A stretch of 64,000 nt of DNA from Alphaproteobacteria bacterium (GCA_024236055.1 JACKLF010000003.1:1-64000); one strand, 5' to 3'. Counted from the first letter of the stretch, positions 27,015-36,363 are shown. Notes: generated by a model from the sequence alone, not told the origin. Translations and numbers: made by a program.

Positions 27015-30000
27015 TTGACCAAGCACCGTTTGATGCTTTCCGCCGCTGCGGCTGCCCTGTCGGCGGCCGCCCTGCTGCCGGTGATGCTTACCCCCGCCCA
27101 GGCGGATACGAACATCTCCACCTCGACCAGCACGGCGCTGTCCACAAACTCGGCCGGAAATATCACGATCGAATCGGGTGGCAGCATCAGCACCAAGATC
27201 GCCTCGCCGCTGATCACCCTGAACACCAGCAATTTCGTGATCAGCAGCGGCACGCTGTCCAATGACGGGATTGCCGGCGCCACGGGCGTGGCGATCGATA
27301 CCACTGTCGGCGATCTTTATCCGACCAGCACGGGCTTTTCGACCAACGGCATCATGAGCCTGCAGGGCACCGGCACCAGCAAGATCGGCGTGCTGATCGG
27401 CGGCGGCCACACCTTCTATGCGCCGATCAGCCTGTCGCCCGCCGTGCAGACCGTGACGAATGGCACAGTGGCCAGCACCCAGGCCTCGAACCTGACGCTG
27501 AAGGGCGATGGTTCCAGCGCCATCTACCTGTCCCAGGACACCACGGTGACCAGCAACATCCTGCTGGGCGGCTCCATCAGCCAGTTGCCGTCCGACAAGT
27601 CGACCACAGGCGGCGGCATGGTCATCGACCTGGACGGCACGCTGAACGGCGATCTGGTCAACCTGGCCACGATCAACGGCGTCGGCAACGGCATCAAGGG
27701 CATCTACACCGCCGGCGGCATCCATAGCTGCGCCTCGGACACCGGCGCGCCCAGCGGCTTTACCTGCCCCACCGCCTCGGATGGTGCGCTGATCAATTCG
27801 GGCACCGTGTCCCTGTCCGGCACGCTGTTGCGCAAGACTAATGCGGTGAACCTGGAAAGCGGCTCGGCGCTGATCATCGCCAACAGCATCGATGGCGGCG
27901 TGGTCAATAACGGGCCGGCGACCTCCACCGCCACCACCGCGGCGACCCTGATCGCCAACGGCGTCCTGTCGGCACCCACGGTGCTGATCGACCCCTATCA
28001 GGGCGTCAACGCCACCCAGACCACGATACGCGGTCCGATCGTGATCGGTGCGATCACCTCCGCGACCGATTCCGTCGACTATGGCATGGCCTTCCTGAAC
28101 CGCGGCACCATCCAGGCCGCGCCGATGGATCCGCAGGTCAGCTCCATGGCCATGGCGATCCGGGGCAATTCGACCACCAACAGCACCACCCTGACCGGCG
28201 GCCTGCTCAACACCGGCACCATCGCGGCGCTGTCCTCCACCAACCAGGCGCAGATTTCCACCAATGTGCCGACCGGCCTCAGCCAGTATGTCACCGCCAC
28301 GGCGCTGGACATCGGCGGCTACGCCATTGTCCCGCTGGTCGAGGTAAAGGCCGAACAGGTCAACAGCACCACCTTCACCCCCGCCACCATCAAGGGCGAA
28401 GTCTCCGGCGTCGGCCAGGGCACCGCCTATGGCCTGTTCATCGAGAGCGGCGCCACGGTGAACACGGTCAAGCTGGGCCACGACGCCTCGATCCTGGCCG
28501 GCGTGACCACCTCCACCGTCTCGCCCACCAAGGATATCGCCCAGGCCGGCGCACCCTTCTCGCTGGTGTCGGAAGCCATTGTCGACCGTTCCAGCACCCT
28601 GACCAGCATCATCAATTCGGGCGTCATCCAGGCCAACAATACCGCCCTGACCCCCGCAGCGGGCGCGGTCGTTTCCAACGTCCAGCGCGCCATCGACCTG
28701 CAGGCCTCGACCGCCTCGCACATCGCCATCAACAACAGCGGCGTGATTCTGGGCGACGTGTTCTTCGGCAGCGCCGGCAACAACGACACGCTCAATGTCG
28801 GCAATGTCGATGTCAGCGGCACCATCAACAGCGTCACCGGCACGACCAATTCGCCCAACGACTGGTCGGTGGTCGCGCTGACCTCCCAGACCCAGGCGGG
28901 CGGCGCGCCCCCCGTCACCACCGCCAATATCATCGATTTCGGCTCGGGCACCGGCCATACGCTGCATGTCGGCGGCTTCGGCTATGTCAACAGCGTCATC
29001 CTGGCCAACAACAATGCGCTGGACGTGACGGTCGACAATAACGGCTATCTGTTCGTCGCCAACACCGCCACCACCGGCTCGATGAAGGTGAACAACCTGG
29101 TGATGAACGGCGGCACGCTGGGACTGACCATCACCCAGAACACGTCGAGTTCGACGCCGGTGATCCTGGCCAACACCGCCAATGTGTCGAATGCCAGCCT
29201 GGCGCTGCAGTTCGGCAGCTTCGTCGCCTCGGGCACCACCGCCGCCAGCACCGCCAGCCCCAGCCCGCAGGTCGTCACCCTGATCAGCGCGGCGTCGGGC
29301 GGGCTGACCGACACCAATCTGGCGTCGCAGAACGCCACCCTGTCGCAGAACATTCCCTTCCTGTTCGAGGACCCGCGCGAAACCGGCTATAGCGGCGGCA
29401 GTCCGCTGTCACTGGGCACGTCCGGCGGCCGCGACACGTTGCAGCTGACGCTGCTGCCGCGCTCCACCGGCGCCAAGAATGCCGACGGCACCGCGGGCCT
29501 GAACCTGTCGGGCGATGCGCTGAAGGTCTTCCCCTATGCCGCCCAGGCGCTGACCAACGACAATGAGCTGGGCGCGGCGGTCGCCACCAACCTGACGATC
29601 TTCAACACCGGCGGCGTGCCCTCCAGCGGCATCAACGTTCCCAAGTCGCAGCAGGCCGCCCAGCAGGTCTTTTCCCAGTTCGGCCCCGACGTTTCGGGCG
29701 GCGCCCGCCAGGTGGCGGTCATGCTGACCGACCAGGCCACCGGCCCGGTGGCGGCGCGCCAGCGTCTGCTGCGCAGCTATTCGCATGTCCCCGGCGAGAT
29801 GACGCTGTGGGGCGAGGAATTCACCGGCCAGATCAGCAACAAGGGCCAGGTCAGCGGGTCGGGCGACCTGACGGCCTACAAGGATCACGGCTTCGGCTTT
29901 GTGCTGGGCATGGACGGCGGCTCGCCGCGCAACGGCTGGTATGGCGGCGCCTTCACCTACTATTCGGGTGACATCGTCGAATCCCTGCCGCGCAACAGCA

Positions 30001-30659
30001 AGACCCAGTCCCAGTGGTACATGCTGTCGGGCTACACCCAGTGGAGCGGCCGTCACGTCTTCCTGGATACCCAGGGCACCCTGGCCTATGGCGACTTCGT
30101 CGGCGCGCGCACCCTGTCGGTGGGCTCGATCACCCGCACCGCGCAGAGCAAGCGGGGCGGCGAGATGGCCGCGCTGGGCGCCAATGGCGGCGTGAAGCTG
30201 CACTATCTGGGCTTCGACGTGGATCCGCACATCAGCCTGGACGGCATGGTGCTGCGCGAGGAAGGCTATACCGAGAATGGCGGCGGCAACGGCATGGACC
30301 TGCAGGTCGCGCCCTATTACGCCAACTCGCTGCGTACGGCGCTGGGCGCCGATATCCGCCTGCCGGTGGACATCTGGGGCGTCTCGCTGACGCCCGAGGC
30401 GCGCGTCGGCTACCGCTATGACCTGATCGGCGCGCCGGTGAAGCTGAAGGCCGGCTTCCTGTCGACCGGCGGCCTGTCCACCGTGACCAACACGCTGCGC
30501 TTCGTGGGTCCCGATCCGGACCAGGGCAACACCATCCTGGGGCTGGGGCTGGGCGCCTCGACCGACACCTGGCAGCTTGGCGTCAATTACGACTGGGTGC
30601 GCGGCAACCACGGTTCGACCACCCAGGTGGGCATCCTGACGCTGCTGGCGCGTATCTAG
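27015..30659 (+). CDS. Large autotransporter (type Va-like) surface protein
   Basis: A 1214-residue protein with a signal peptide of about 30 residues (LTPAQA), a long passenger rich in Ser, Thr, Asn and Gly with repeats of the INSGTV/LNSGV type (beta-helix), and a C-terminal beta-barrel from about residue 930 (TLWGEEFTGQISNKGQVSG) to the end. The barrel should insert in the outer membrane and carry the passenger to the surface, where adhesion is the common role. The start is TTG 27015, with AAAGAGG 5 bases upstream. The final residues are LLARI rather than the usual terminal Phe or Trp. It ends 6 bases from the convergent aldolase gene. Confidence 0.88.
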   Translation: MTKHRLMLSAAAAALSAAALLPVMLTPAQADTNISTSTSTALSTNSAGNITIESGGSISTKIASPLITLNTSNFVISSGTLSNDGIAGATGVAIDTTVGDLYPTSTGFSTNGIMSLQGTGTSKIGVLIGGGHTFYAPISLSPAVQTVTNGTVASTQASNLTLKGDGSSAIYLSQDTTVTSNILLGGSISQLPSDKSTTGGGMVIDLDGTLNGDLVNLATINGVGNGIKGIYTAGGIHSCASDTGAPSGFTCPTASDGALINSGTVSLSGTLLRKTNAVNLESGSALIIANSIDGGVVNNGPATSTATTAATLIANGVLSAPTVLIDPYQGVNATQTTIRGPIVIGAITSATDSVDYGMAFLNRGTIQAAPMDPQVSSMAMAIRGNSTTNSTTLTGGLLNTGTIAALSSTNQAQISTNVPTGLSQYVTATALDIGGYAIVPLVEVKAEQVNSTTFTPATIKGEVSGVGQGTAYGLFIESGATVNTVKLGHDASILAGVTTSTVSPTKDIAQAGAPFSLVSEAIVDRSSTLTSIINSGVIQANNTALTPAAGAVVSNVQRAIDLQASTASHIAINNSGVILGDVFFGSAGNNDTLNVGNVDVSGTINSVTGTTNSPNDWSVVALTSQTQAGGAPPVTTANIIDFGSGTGHTLHVGGFGYVNSVILANNNALDVTVDNNGYLFVANTATTGSMKVNNLVMNGGTLGLTITQNTSSSTPVILANTANVSNASLALQFGSFVASGTTAASTASPSPQVVTLISAASGGLTDTNLASQNATLSQNIPFLFEDPRETGYSGGSPLSLGTSGGRDTLQLTLLPRSTGAKNADGTAGLNLSGDALKVFPYAAQALTNDNELGAAVATNLTIFNTGGVPSSGINVPKSQQAAQQVFSQFGPDVSGGARQVAVMLTDQATGPVAARQRLLRSYSHVPGEMTLWGEEFTGQISNKGQVSGSGDLTAYKDHGFGFVLGMDGGSPRNGWYGGAFTYYSGDIVESLPRNSKTQSQWYMLSGYTQWSGRHVFLDTQGTLAYGDFVGARTLSVGSITRTAQSKRGGEMAALGANGGVKLHYLGFDVDPHISLDGMVLREEGYTENGGGNGMDLQVAPYYANSLRTALGADIRLPVDIWGVSLTPEARVGYRYDLIGAPVKLKAGFLSTGGLSTVTNTLRFVGPDPDQGNTILGLGLGASTDTWQLGVNYDWVRGNHGSTTQVGILTLLARI

Positions 30660-30665
30660 GCCTCT

Positions 30666-31718
30666 CTAGGCCTTTCCGGCGGCCAGGGCGACGAAGCGCG
30701 CCACGTCCTCTTCGGGGGTGGCGAAGCTGGTCGCCAGCCGGGCCAGCACGCCGCCGTCCGTCTCCTTGCGCCAGTCATAGAAATAGGCCCCCGCGCCACG
30801 CAGCCGCGCCGCCAGGTCGGCGGGCATGCGGGCAAAGACCATGTTGGTCTGGACCGGCACCGGCAGCGTGATGCTGTTCACCCGCGACAGGCCCTCGGCC
30901 ATCAGCAGGGCCAGGCCGTTGGCGCGGCCCGCTGCCTGAAGCCACAGCCCGTCTTCGACATAGGCCTCCAGCTGGGCCGAGACAAAGCGCATCTTGGAGG
31001 CCAGATGGCCGCCCTTCTTGCGGCGGTATTCGAAATCGCCCGCCAGGGCAGGATCGAAATAGACCACCGCCTCGGCCCCCATCGTGCCGCCCTTGGACGC
31101 GCCGAAGGACAGGATGTCCACGCCCGCCTGCCAGGTGGCCGCCGCGGCGGACGCCTGAAGGTGGGCCAGCGCGTTGGCGAAGCGCGCCCCGTCCAGGTGC
31201 AGCTTCAGCCCGCGTGCATGGGCCGCCTGGGCGATCTGGGACAGTTCCTGAAGGCTGTAGACGGTGCCCAGCTCGGTCGGCTGGGACAGCGACACGGCAA
31301 AGGGCTGGACGCTGTGCACGAAGCCGCGGGGCAGGGCGTCGATGGCGGCGCCGATCGCGGCGGCGGTCAGCTTGCCCGCCAGGGGCCCCTCTTCGGGGCC
31401 TTCCAGGCCGATCAGCTTGGCGCCGTGGGCATAGAATTCCGGGGCCCCGCATTCGGATTCCATGATGTGGCTGCGGGCATGGCAGATGACGGCGCCGTGG
31501 GGCGGGGTCACGGTGGCCAGCGCCAGCGCATTGGCGGCGGTGCCGGTAAAGACCGGATGCACCGCCACGGCGCGCCCGAACAGGGTGCTGAAGCTTTGCG
31601 TCAGGCCCTGGGTGAGGGGATCGCCGCCATAGGCGCGCACCGCGCCCCGGTTGGCGTGCGCCAGCGCGTCCATCACCTGGGGCAGCACCCCATAGGCATT
31701 GTCGGAGCCGAAATCCAT
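30666..31718 (-). CDS. Low-specificity L-threonine aldolase family enzyme
   Basis: A 350-residue PLP enzyme of fold type I that splits L-threonine or related beta-hydroxy amino acids into glycine and an aldehyde. It begins MDFGSDNAYGV, has YGGDPLTQ, a conserved HLDGARFANAL aspartate region, and the PLP-binding Lys in SFGASKGGTMGAEAVV. Length fits the family (about 340). It is followed on the same strand by nothing; upstream, 9 bases away, is the glyoxalase gene, which may be cotranscribed and would deal with aldehyde by-products such as methylglyoxal. Confidence 0.9.
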   Translation of the reverse strand: MDFGSDNAYGVLPQVMDALAHANRGAVRAYGGDPLTQGLTQSFSTLFGRAVAVHPVFTGTAANALALATVTPPHGAVICHARSHIMESECGAPEFYAHGAKLIGLEGPEEGPLAGKLTAAAIGAAIDALPRGFVHSVQPFAVSLSQPTELGTVYSLQELSQIAQAAHARGLKLHLDGARFANALAHLQASAAAATWQAGVDILSFGASKGGTMGAEAVVYFDPALAGDFEYRRKKGGHLASKMRFVSAQLEAYVEDGLWLQAAGRANGLALLMAEGLSRVNSITLPVPVQTNMVFARMPADLAARLRGAGAYFYDWRKETDGGVLARLATSFATPEEDVARFVALAAGKA

Positions 31719-31727
31719 GCGCGGGGG

Positions 31728-32177
31728 CTACCAGCTTCCGGTGTTGGGCATGGAGGCCCAGGGCTCCCTGGGCGGCAGGCTGCCGTCCTGCAGCAGTTCG
31801 ATCGAGATGCCGTCGGGCGAACGGATGAAAGCCATGTGACCGTCGCGCGGCGGCCGGTTGATGGTGACGCCCGCGGCCATCAGCTTTTCACACAGCGCGT
31901 AGATGTCGTCGACGCGATAGGCAAGGTGCCCAAAATTTCGCCCGCCCGAATATTCTTCCTTGTCCCAGTTGTAGGTCAATTCAACCAGCGGCGTCTGAAT
32001 CGCGTCGGGGTTGCCGGAAAGTTGTGCAGCCACGTCCGGCGTTGCCAAAAAAACCAGCGTGAATCGGCCTTTTTCGTTCTCCATGCGCCGCACTTCCTTC
32101 AGCCCCAGCTTGTTGCAATAGAAGTCCAGCGAAGCATCCAGGTCGGAGACTCGCACCATGGTGTGCAGATAGCGCAT
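31728..32177 (-). CDS. gloA: Glyoxalase I (lactoylglutathione lyase)
   Basis: A 149-residue VOC enzyme that converts the methylglyoxal-glutathione hemithioacetal to S-lactoylglutathione. The opening MRYLHTMVRVSDLDASLDFY supplies the first metal histidine, LVELTYNW supplies a glutamate, FGHLAYRVDDIY the second histidine, and SPDGISIELLQDG the last glutamate, the complete set for nickel/zinc glyoxalase I. AGGGAAAAG lies just before the ATG. It probably shares a transcript with the threonine aldolase gene 9 bases downstream. Confidence 0.94.
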   Translation of the reverse strand: MRYLHTMVRVSDLDASLDFYCNKLGLKEVRRMENEKGRFTLVFLATPDVAAQLSGNPDAIQTPLVELTYNWDKEEYSGGRNFGHLAYRVDDIYALCEKLMAAGVTINRPPRDGHMAFIRSPDGISIELLQDGSLPPREPWASMPNTGSW

Positions 32178-32669
32178 CGAACTTTTCCCTGTGTTGTAAG
32201 GCCCGAATGCAGGCCGTCATGAATGGTAGCGGTCAAGTGTCCCGATTCCAGTATCTTGCGACAAAGCGATATTGCCGCATGGGAACTTACGCACTGCAAC
32301 ACACTCCGGGCCATCGCGCGTGGCGTGCGGTATTCGTCACCGTAACCGTTACGACAGAATTAGTCCCGATTTGACGGGCACTTACGCGCCCAATCCATCT
32401 ATGCTGCATATGCGAATTGTGCAGATGCACAATCGCGCCGGCCGTCGCACAGAAAAGCATTGCGTCACGCGCTCAGGGTGGTTTGATGGTCATGTCGCAC
32501 ATAAGAAGCCTAATCCCCTCTTGCCAAGTTTGAGGGCGGTTGCTTTAAGAGCGACCGGCGTGGCGTCAGGCTATGGTGCCGGGCTGAAACAATTTCGGTC
32601 TAGCACTCGTACTGTCCGGCCCAGGCGCCGTCGTGTGCCGGGTTTTTTCTTGTCTATGTGAGTGAGAAC
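32178..32669. other. Long intergenic region upstream of tonB
   Basis: 492 bases without a supported coding region, AT-richer than its surroundings. It should carry the divergent promoters for gloA and the tonB operon. A possible promoter TTGCCA (32521-32526) with TTTAAG (32544-32549), 17 bases apart, would start a transcript that meets a terminator-like hairpin at 32616-32648. This suggests either a short RNA of about 90 bases or an attenuator for the operon. Confidence 0.4.
32616..32648 (+). terminator. Terminator-like hairpin just upstream of tonB
   Basis: CCGGC (32616-32620) pairs with GCCGG (32637-32641), followed by GTTTTTT (32642-32648). The stem is short and the loop is 16 bases, so strength is moderate. 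It ends only 21 bases before the tonB ATG, so it would stop upstream transcription, or attenuate the operon if its promoter lies further up. Confidence 0.5.
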
Positions 32670-33299
32670 ATGGAACGTCCAAATCATCTAAGTACCGGCA
32701 AGAAAAGTGCCGCCAGCCGTGCAACCAGCATTGCCATCGTCGTCGGCATCCACTTCCTTGCGATCACCGGCCTCATCATCGCCCTGAACCAGGGCGCCCT
32801 GATCAAGCAGCTTCAGGAAATCAAGGCCACCGTCGACACCCAGAAAGAAATTCCCAAGGCCCCGCCGCCGCCGCCGCCGGACATGGTCAAGCCGCCGCCG
32901 CCCGTGGCCATCATCCCCGACTTTACCGTCGCCAGCGCGCCGCCGCCGCCGGTGACCACCGCGCCCAAGCCGCCGCCGCCGCCGCCGGCGCCGCCGCGCC
33001 CCACGATCACAAACGACCCGCTGCGCCCCGTCATGCGCACGCACACCCTGCCGCCCTATCCGCCGATCTCGGTGCGTCTGGGTGAACAGGGCACCGTGCT
33101 GATGGAAGTGAACATCACCACGGAAGGTCATGTGGACCAGTGCAGCGTCGTCGAATCGAGCGGTTCTGAGCGCCTCGACAATGCCGGCTGCGACTGGGTC
33201 AAGGCCCGTTGGCGCTGGCAGCCCCCGACGTTCGAGGGCAAGCCCGTTTCCGTCAAAACCCGAGTCGCCATGAAGTTCGACCTCAAGGACGCCCGGTAA
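32670..33299 (+). CDS. tonB: Energy transducer TonB
   Basis: A 209-residue TonB. One N-terminal membrane helix (about residues 20-40, SIAIVVGIHFLAITGLIIAL) includes the His that TonB uses to couple to ExbB/ExbD. A proline-rich periplasmic spacer follows (KAPPPPPPDMVKPPPPVA and repeats), then the C-terminal domain with PPYPPISVRLGEQGTVLMEV and GCDWVKARWRWQPPTFEGKP. It passes energy of the proton gradient to outer-membrane receptors. ATG 32670 is preferred over GTG 32658 on a weak GTGAG site. The gene heads a tonB-exbB-exbD-exbD-TPR operon. Confidence 0.94.
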   Translation: MERPNHLSTGKKSAASRATSIAIVVGIHFLAITGLIIALNQGALIKQLQEIKATVDTQKEIPKAPPPPPPDMVKPPPPVAIIPDFTVASAPPPPVTTAPKPPPPPPAPPRPTITNDPLRPVMRTHTLPPYPPISVRLGEQGTVLMEVNITTEGHVDQCSVVESSGSERLDNAGCDWVKARWRWQPPTFEGKPVSVKTRVAMKFDLKDAR

Positions 33300-33345
33300 A
33301 ACCATCCCGTCAATCAACGAATCTGTTTCACACGGAGTTACGAAA

Positions 33346-34212
33346 ATGATCTTCAAGAAACTGGCGATCGCTGCTGCCGTCGTCTTCATGTCCACCGCGA
33401 CCGTGCAGGTTGCGATGGCCCAGGATGCGGCCCCCGCCGCTGACCAGGCCGCCCCGGCGGCTCCCGACGCGATGGCCCCGGCTCCCGACGCGATGGCGCC
33501 GGCCGCCGATGCCGCCCCTTCGGACGCCTCCAAGAACGCGGCCGCCGAGCAGGTTGCCGCCGCCGATGAATCGACCCCCTACGGTCTGTCGAACATCTGG
33601 AAGGAAGGCACCTGGATCTCCAAGGGCATCCTGATCGTGCTGGGCATCATGTCGGCCGGCACCTGGTACATCTTCTTCACCAAGTGGATCGACCAGCAGC
33701 GCATCCTCGGCCAGGCCAGCCAGGTCGAGAAGAAGTTCTGGACCTCGGCCACCCTGTCGGAAGGCGTTGAGAAGCTGCCGAAGGCCTCGGTGTTCCGCGG
33801 CATCGCCGAAGCCGGTCTGCAGGCCTCCTCGGGCGGCACCAGCCTGGTCGGCCTGAACGACTGGATCGGCATGACCCTGACCCGCCAGCTGGAAGACGCC
33901 AATGCCCGCCTGCAGGGCGGCATCGCCTTCCTGGGTTCGGTCGGTTCGGTTTCGCCGTTCGTCGGTCTGCTCGGCACCGTCATGGGCATTCTGAACGCGC
34001 TGATCGGCATCGGTGTTGCCGGCCAGGCCTCGATCGACAAGGTCGCCGGCCCGGTTGGTGAAGCGCTGATCATGACCGCCCTGGGTCTGGGCGTCGCGGT
34101 TCCCGCGGTGCTGCTGTACAACTACCTGGTTCGCCGCAACAAGGTCATCACCGAAAAGCTGCGCGCGTTTGCGGGTGACCTGCAGGCCTATCTGATCAGC
34201 AAGAGCAAGTAA
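33346..34212 (+). CDS. exbB: ExbB proton-channel protein (MotA/TolQ/ExbB family)
   Basis: A 288-residue inner-membrane protein with a cleavable signal peptide and an Ala/Pro/Asp-rich periplasmic stretch (about residues 24-72, APDAMAPAPDAMAP). This is followed by the three-helix ExbB core: first helix about residues 85-105, then IAFLGSVGSVSPFVGLLGTVMGILNAL and MTALGLGVAVPAVLLYNYLVRRN. With ExbD it forms the proton-driven motor that powers TonB. The extended N-terminal region is common in alphaproteobacterial and xanthomonad ExbB. It lies 46 bases after tonB and 41 before exbD. Confidence 0.95.
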   Translation: MIFKKLAIAAAVVFMSTATVQVAMAQDAAPAADQAAPAAPDAMAPAPDAMAPAADAAPSDASKNAAAEQVAAADESTPYGLSNIWKEGTWISKGILIVLGIMSAGTWYIFFTKWIDQQRILGQASQVEKKFWTSATLSEGVEKLPKASVFRGIAEAGLQASSGGTSLVGLNDWIGMTLTRQLEDANARLQGGIAFLGSVGSVSPFVGLLGTVMGILNALIGIGVAGQASIDKVAGPVGEALIMTALGLGVAVPAVLLYNYLVRRNKVITEKLRAFAGDLQAYLISKSK

Positions 34213-34253
34213 TCGGCTCTTTCGGATAGCACCCTTCAAGCGGAGTTCATGTC

Positions 34254-34709
34254 ATGGCAGTTGACGTCCAACACGCCGTTGAGGATGACGAGGCCGATCT
34301 GAACGTGGCCATCAACACCACCCCCCTGGTGGACGTGATGCTGGTCATGCTCATCATCTTCCTCGTCACCATCCCGGTGATCGTGAAGACGGTGCCCGTC
34401 GAATTGCCGACCTATCGCAATATCGTCACGCAGACCAAGCCTGAGAATATTGTGATCGCAGTCGATAAGGACGAGAACGTTTACTACAACAACCAGCCGA
34501 TCGACCGGCAGACGATGCGCGAGAACTTCGTGACGGCGTTGAAAGACGCCGTCGCCGCGCACCGCCCGCTGCCGGAAGTGCACATTCGCGGCGACAAGAA
34601 TGTGCGTTTCGAGGCGATCGGCCGTGTCATCCTGGCCTGTCAGCAGGCCGGCATCCAGAAGGTGGGCTTCATTACCGAACCCCACGCCCTGGAAGCCGAT
34701 AGCTACTGA
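34254..34709 (+). CDS. exbD: ExbD-type biopolymer transport protein, first copy
   Basis: A 151-residue single-pass protein. The membrane helix begins with INTTPLVDVMLVMLIIFLV, whose aspartate is the proton-carrying residue equivalent to E. coli ExbD Asp25. The periplasmic domain follows with NIVIAVDKDENVYYNNQPID and IRGDKNVRFEAIGRVILACQQAG. It partners ExbB. An ExbD paralogue lies 11 bases downstream, so the motor probably holds two different ExbD subunits, as in Xanthomonas. Confidence 0.94.
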   Translation: MAVDVQHAVEDDEADLNVAINTTPLVDVMLVMLIIFLVTIPVIVKTVPVELPTYRNIVTQTKPENIVIAVDKDENVYYNNQPIDRQTMRENFVTALKDAVAAHRPLPEVHIRGDKNVRFEAIGRVILACQQAGIQKVGFITEPHALEADSY

Positions 34710-34720
34710 GGTAATTCACC

Positions 34721-35134
34721 ATGGCAATGGCTTCAAATACCGCCGATGGCGAAGTAATGGTGGAAATGAACACCACGCCGTTGATCGACGTGATGCTCGT
34801 TCTGCTGACACTTCTCATCATTACGCTTCCCATCCAGACCCATGCGGTGAAGCTTGACATGCCGGCGCCGAATTCCACGCCGCCGACGGTCATTCCCGAA
34901 ACCGTGGAACTGGGCGTGGACTTCGACGGCACCATCACCTGGAACTCGGTGCCCGTGGACCGCGCGACGATGGATGCCTACTTCCTGAATGCGGCCAAAA
35001 CCGAGCCGCAGCCGGAAATCCACGTCAGCCCCAACCGGCTGGCCAAGTATGATGCGGTCGCGAAGGTGCTGGCGGATGCCCAGCGTCTGGGCGTCACCCA
35101 TATTGGCTTCACGGGAATTGACCAGTATAATTAG
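34721..35134 (+). CDS. exbD2: ExbD-type biopolymer transport protein, second copy
   Basis: A 137-residue paralogue of the upstream exbD, more distant than a recent duplicate would be. It keeps the key segment MNTTPLIDVMLVLLTLLIIT with the proton-carrying Asp, followed by a proline-containing linker (MPAPNSTPPTVIPE) and a periplasmic domain ending in ADAQRLGVTHIGFTG. In Xanthomonas a second ExbD is needed only for some substrates, so a specialised role is possible here. A stable hairpin lies 27 bases after its stop. Confidence 0.92.
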   Translation: MAMASNTADGEVMVEMNTTPLIDVMLVLLTLLIITLPIQTHAVKLDMPAPNSTPPTVIPETVELGVDFDGTITWNSVPVDRATMDAYFLNAAKTEPQPEIHVSPNRLAKYDAVAKVLADAQRLGVTHIGFTGIDQYN

Positions 35135-35161
35135 GCTGTGAGGGACATAGCCGCGGGTTCA

Positions 35162-35190
35162 GAAAGCGTGCGGCGACCCCGCACGCTTTC
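35162..35190 (+). terminator. Strong hairpin between exbD2 and the TPR gene
   Basis: GAAAGCGTGCGG (35162-35173) and CCGCACGCTTTC (35179-35190) form a perfect 12-base-pair stem with a 5-base loop, followed by CCCATTTTAG. The poor T-run suggests partial termination or protection of the upstream message rather than a full stop. Confidence 0.55.
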
Positions 35191-35223
35191 CCCATTTTAG
35201 ATGACGCGAAATGAGGTCTTGTT

Positions 35224-36363
35224 ATGACTGCCAGTAAACTGCGTGCCGCTTTGACGGCGATTCTGATGGGAACCGCCGCCGTCGGTGCGGTTTCCCTGGT
35301 CAGCGCTGCCCCTGCCCAAGCGGCAACTGTCAGCGCAAAGGTCGGGCCGCTCCTGAAGGAAGCCCAGACCCTGGCCCAGGCCGGGAACTACAAGGGCGCC
35401 GCCGCCAAGCTGGACCAGGCCGACAAGGTCAAGTCCACCCCCGACGATGCGGCGATCATCAACCAGCTGCGTTCCTACATCGCCATCAAGTCCGGCGACA
35501 CCAGCACCAAGGAAGGCGCCAAGGCCAAGTTCGCCAACGACTACAATGCGCGCAACTACAAGGCCGTGATCGCGGACGCCGATGCGCTGCGCAAGGTCGG
35601 CGCGCTGGACGCCCAGTCGATGCAGATCGTGGCCCAGTCCTACTATCTGAGCCACGACTATTCGGGCTGCATGCGCTACATCAAGTCCAACTTCCGCAGC
35701 CCCGGCGACAGCACGCTGGAACTGCTGATGCGCTGCGCCTATGAGGCGGGCGACGACGATACCCAGCGCAGCGCGCTGGAGACCCTGGTCTCGCACACCG
35801 GCAAGGCGGAATACTGGAAGAACCTGCTCAAGCTGTCCGAGCGCGCCAAGGGCCTGTCCGACCACAACACGCTGGATGTGAACCGCCTGCGCTTCATGAC
35901 CGGCAACATCTCCACCAAGGACGAGTACACGCTGCTGGCGCAGCTCGCCCTGCAGCTGGGCTTCCCGGCCGAGGCGGTGACCGTGCTGGACAAGGGCTTC
36001 GCCGCCAAGGTGCTGACCGATGACCGCTCCAAGAAGCTGCAGGCCCTGGCCAAGAGCCAGGCGGCGGCCGCTGCGGCGGGCGAAGCCAAGGCCCTGGCCG
36101 ACGCCAAGGGCCAGCCCCAGGGCGATGCCATGGTCAAGATCGCCGAGAACATGATCGGCGAAGGCAAGGCCAAGGACGCCATCGGCGTGATCCAGGACGC
36201 GATGAAGAAGCCGCTGCGCGACCAGGCCAATGCCCAGATCCGTCTGGGCCAGGCCTATCTGGCCGCCGGCCAGAAGGCCCAGGCCGTCAAGGCGTTCAAT
36301 GCGGTCAAGTCGCCCGCCTCGGACGCGATGATCGCCCATCTGTGGGAACTGAAGGCGCGCTGA
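35224..36363 (+). CDS. Exported TPR-like protein of the TonB operon
   Basis: A 379-residue periplasmic protein with a signal peptide ending APAQA. The mature part is almost wholly helical with TPR-like units (LLKEAQTLAQAGNYKGAAAK, and AQIRLGQAYLAAGQKAQAVK near the end) and an Ala/Lys-rich stretch around residue 280. It is the last gene of the tonB-exbB-exbD-exbD cluster, followed by a strong terminator. TPR proteins encoded beside TonB systems in alphaproteobacteria and xanthomonads are thought to help energise particular receptors, probably by binding TonB. That role is inferred from position. Confidence 0.82.
   Translation: MTASKLRAALTAILMGTAAVGAVSLVSAAPAQAATVSAKVGPLLKEAQTLAQAGNYKGAAAKLDQADKVKSTPDDAAIINQLRSYIAIKSGDTSTKEGAKAKFANDYNARNYKAVIADADALRKVGALDAQSMQIVAQSYYLSHDYSGCMRYIKSNFRSPGDSTLELLMRCAYEAGDDDTQRSALETLVSHTGKAEYWKNLLKLSERAKGLSDHNTLDVNRLRFMTGNISTKDEYTLLAQLALQLGFPAEAVTVLDKGFAAKVLTDDRSKKLQALAKSQAAAAAAGEAKALADAKGQPQGDAMVKIAENMIGEGKAKDAIGVIQDAMKKPLRDQANAQIRLGQAYLAAGQKAQAVKAFNAVKSPASDAMIAHLWELKAR

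Noticed and set aside
32860..33000. GC-rich trinucleotide repeat as a phase-variable tract
   Set aside because: The CCG runs encode the proline-rich spacer of TonB in frame, a normal feature of the protein.
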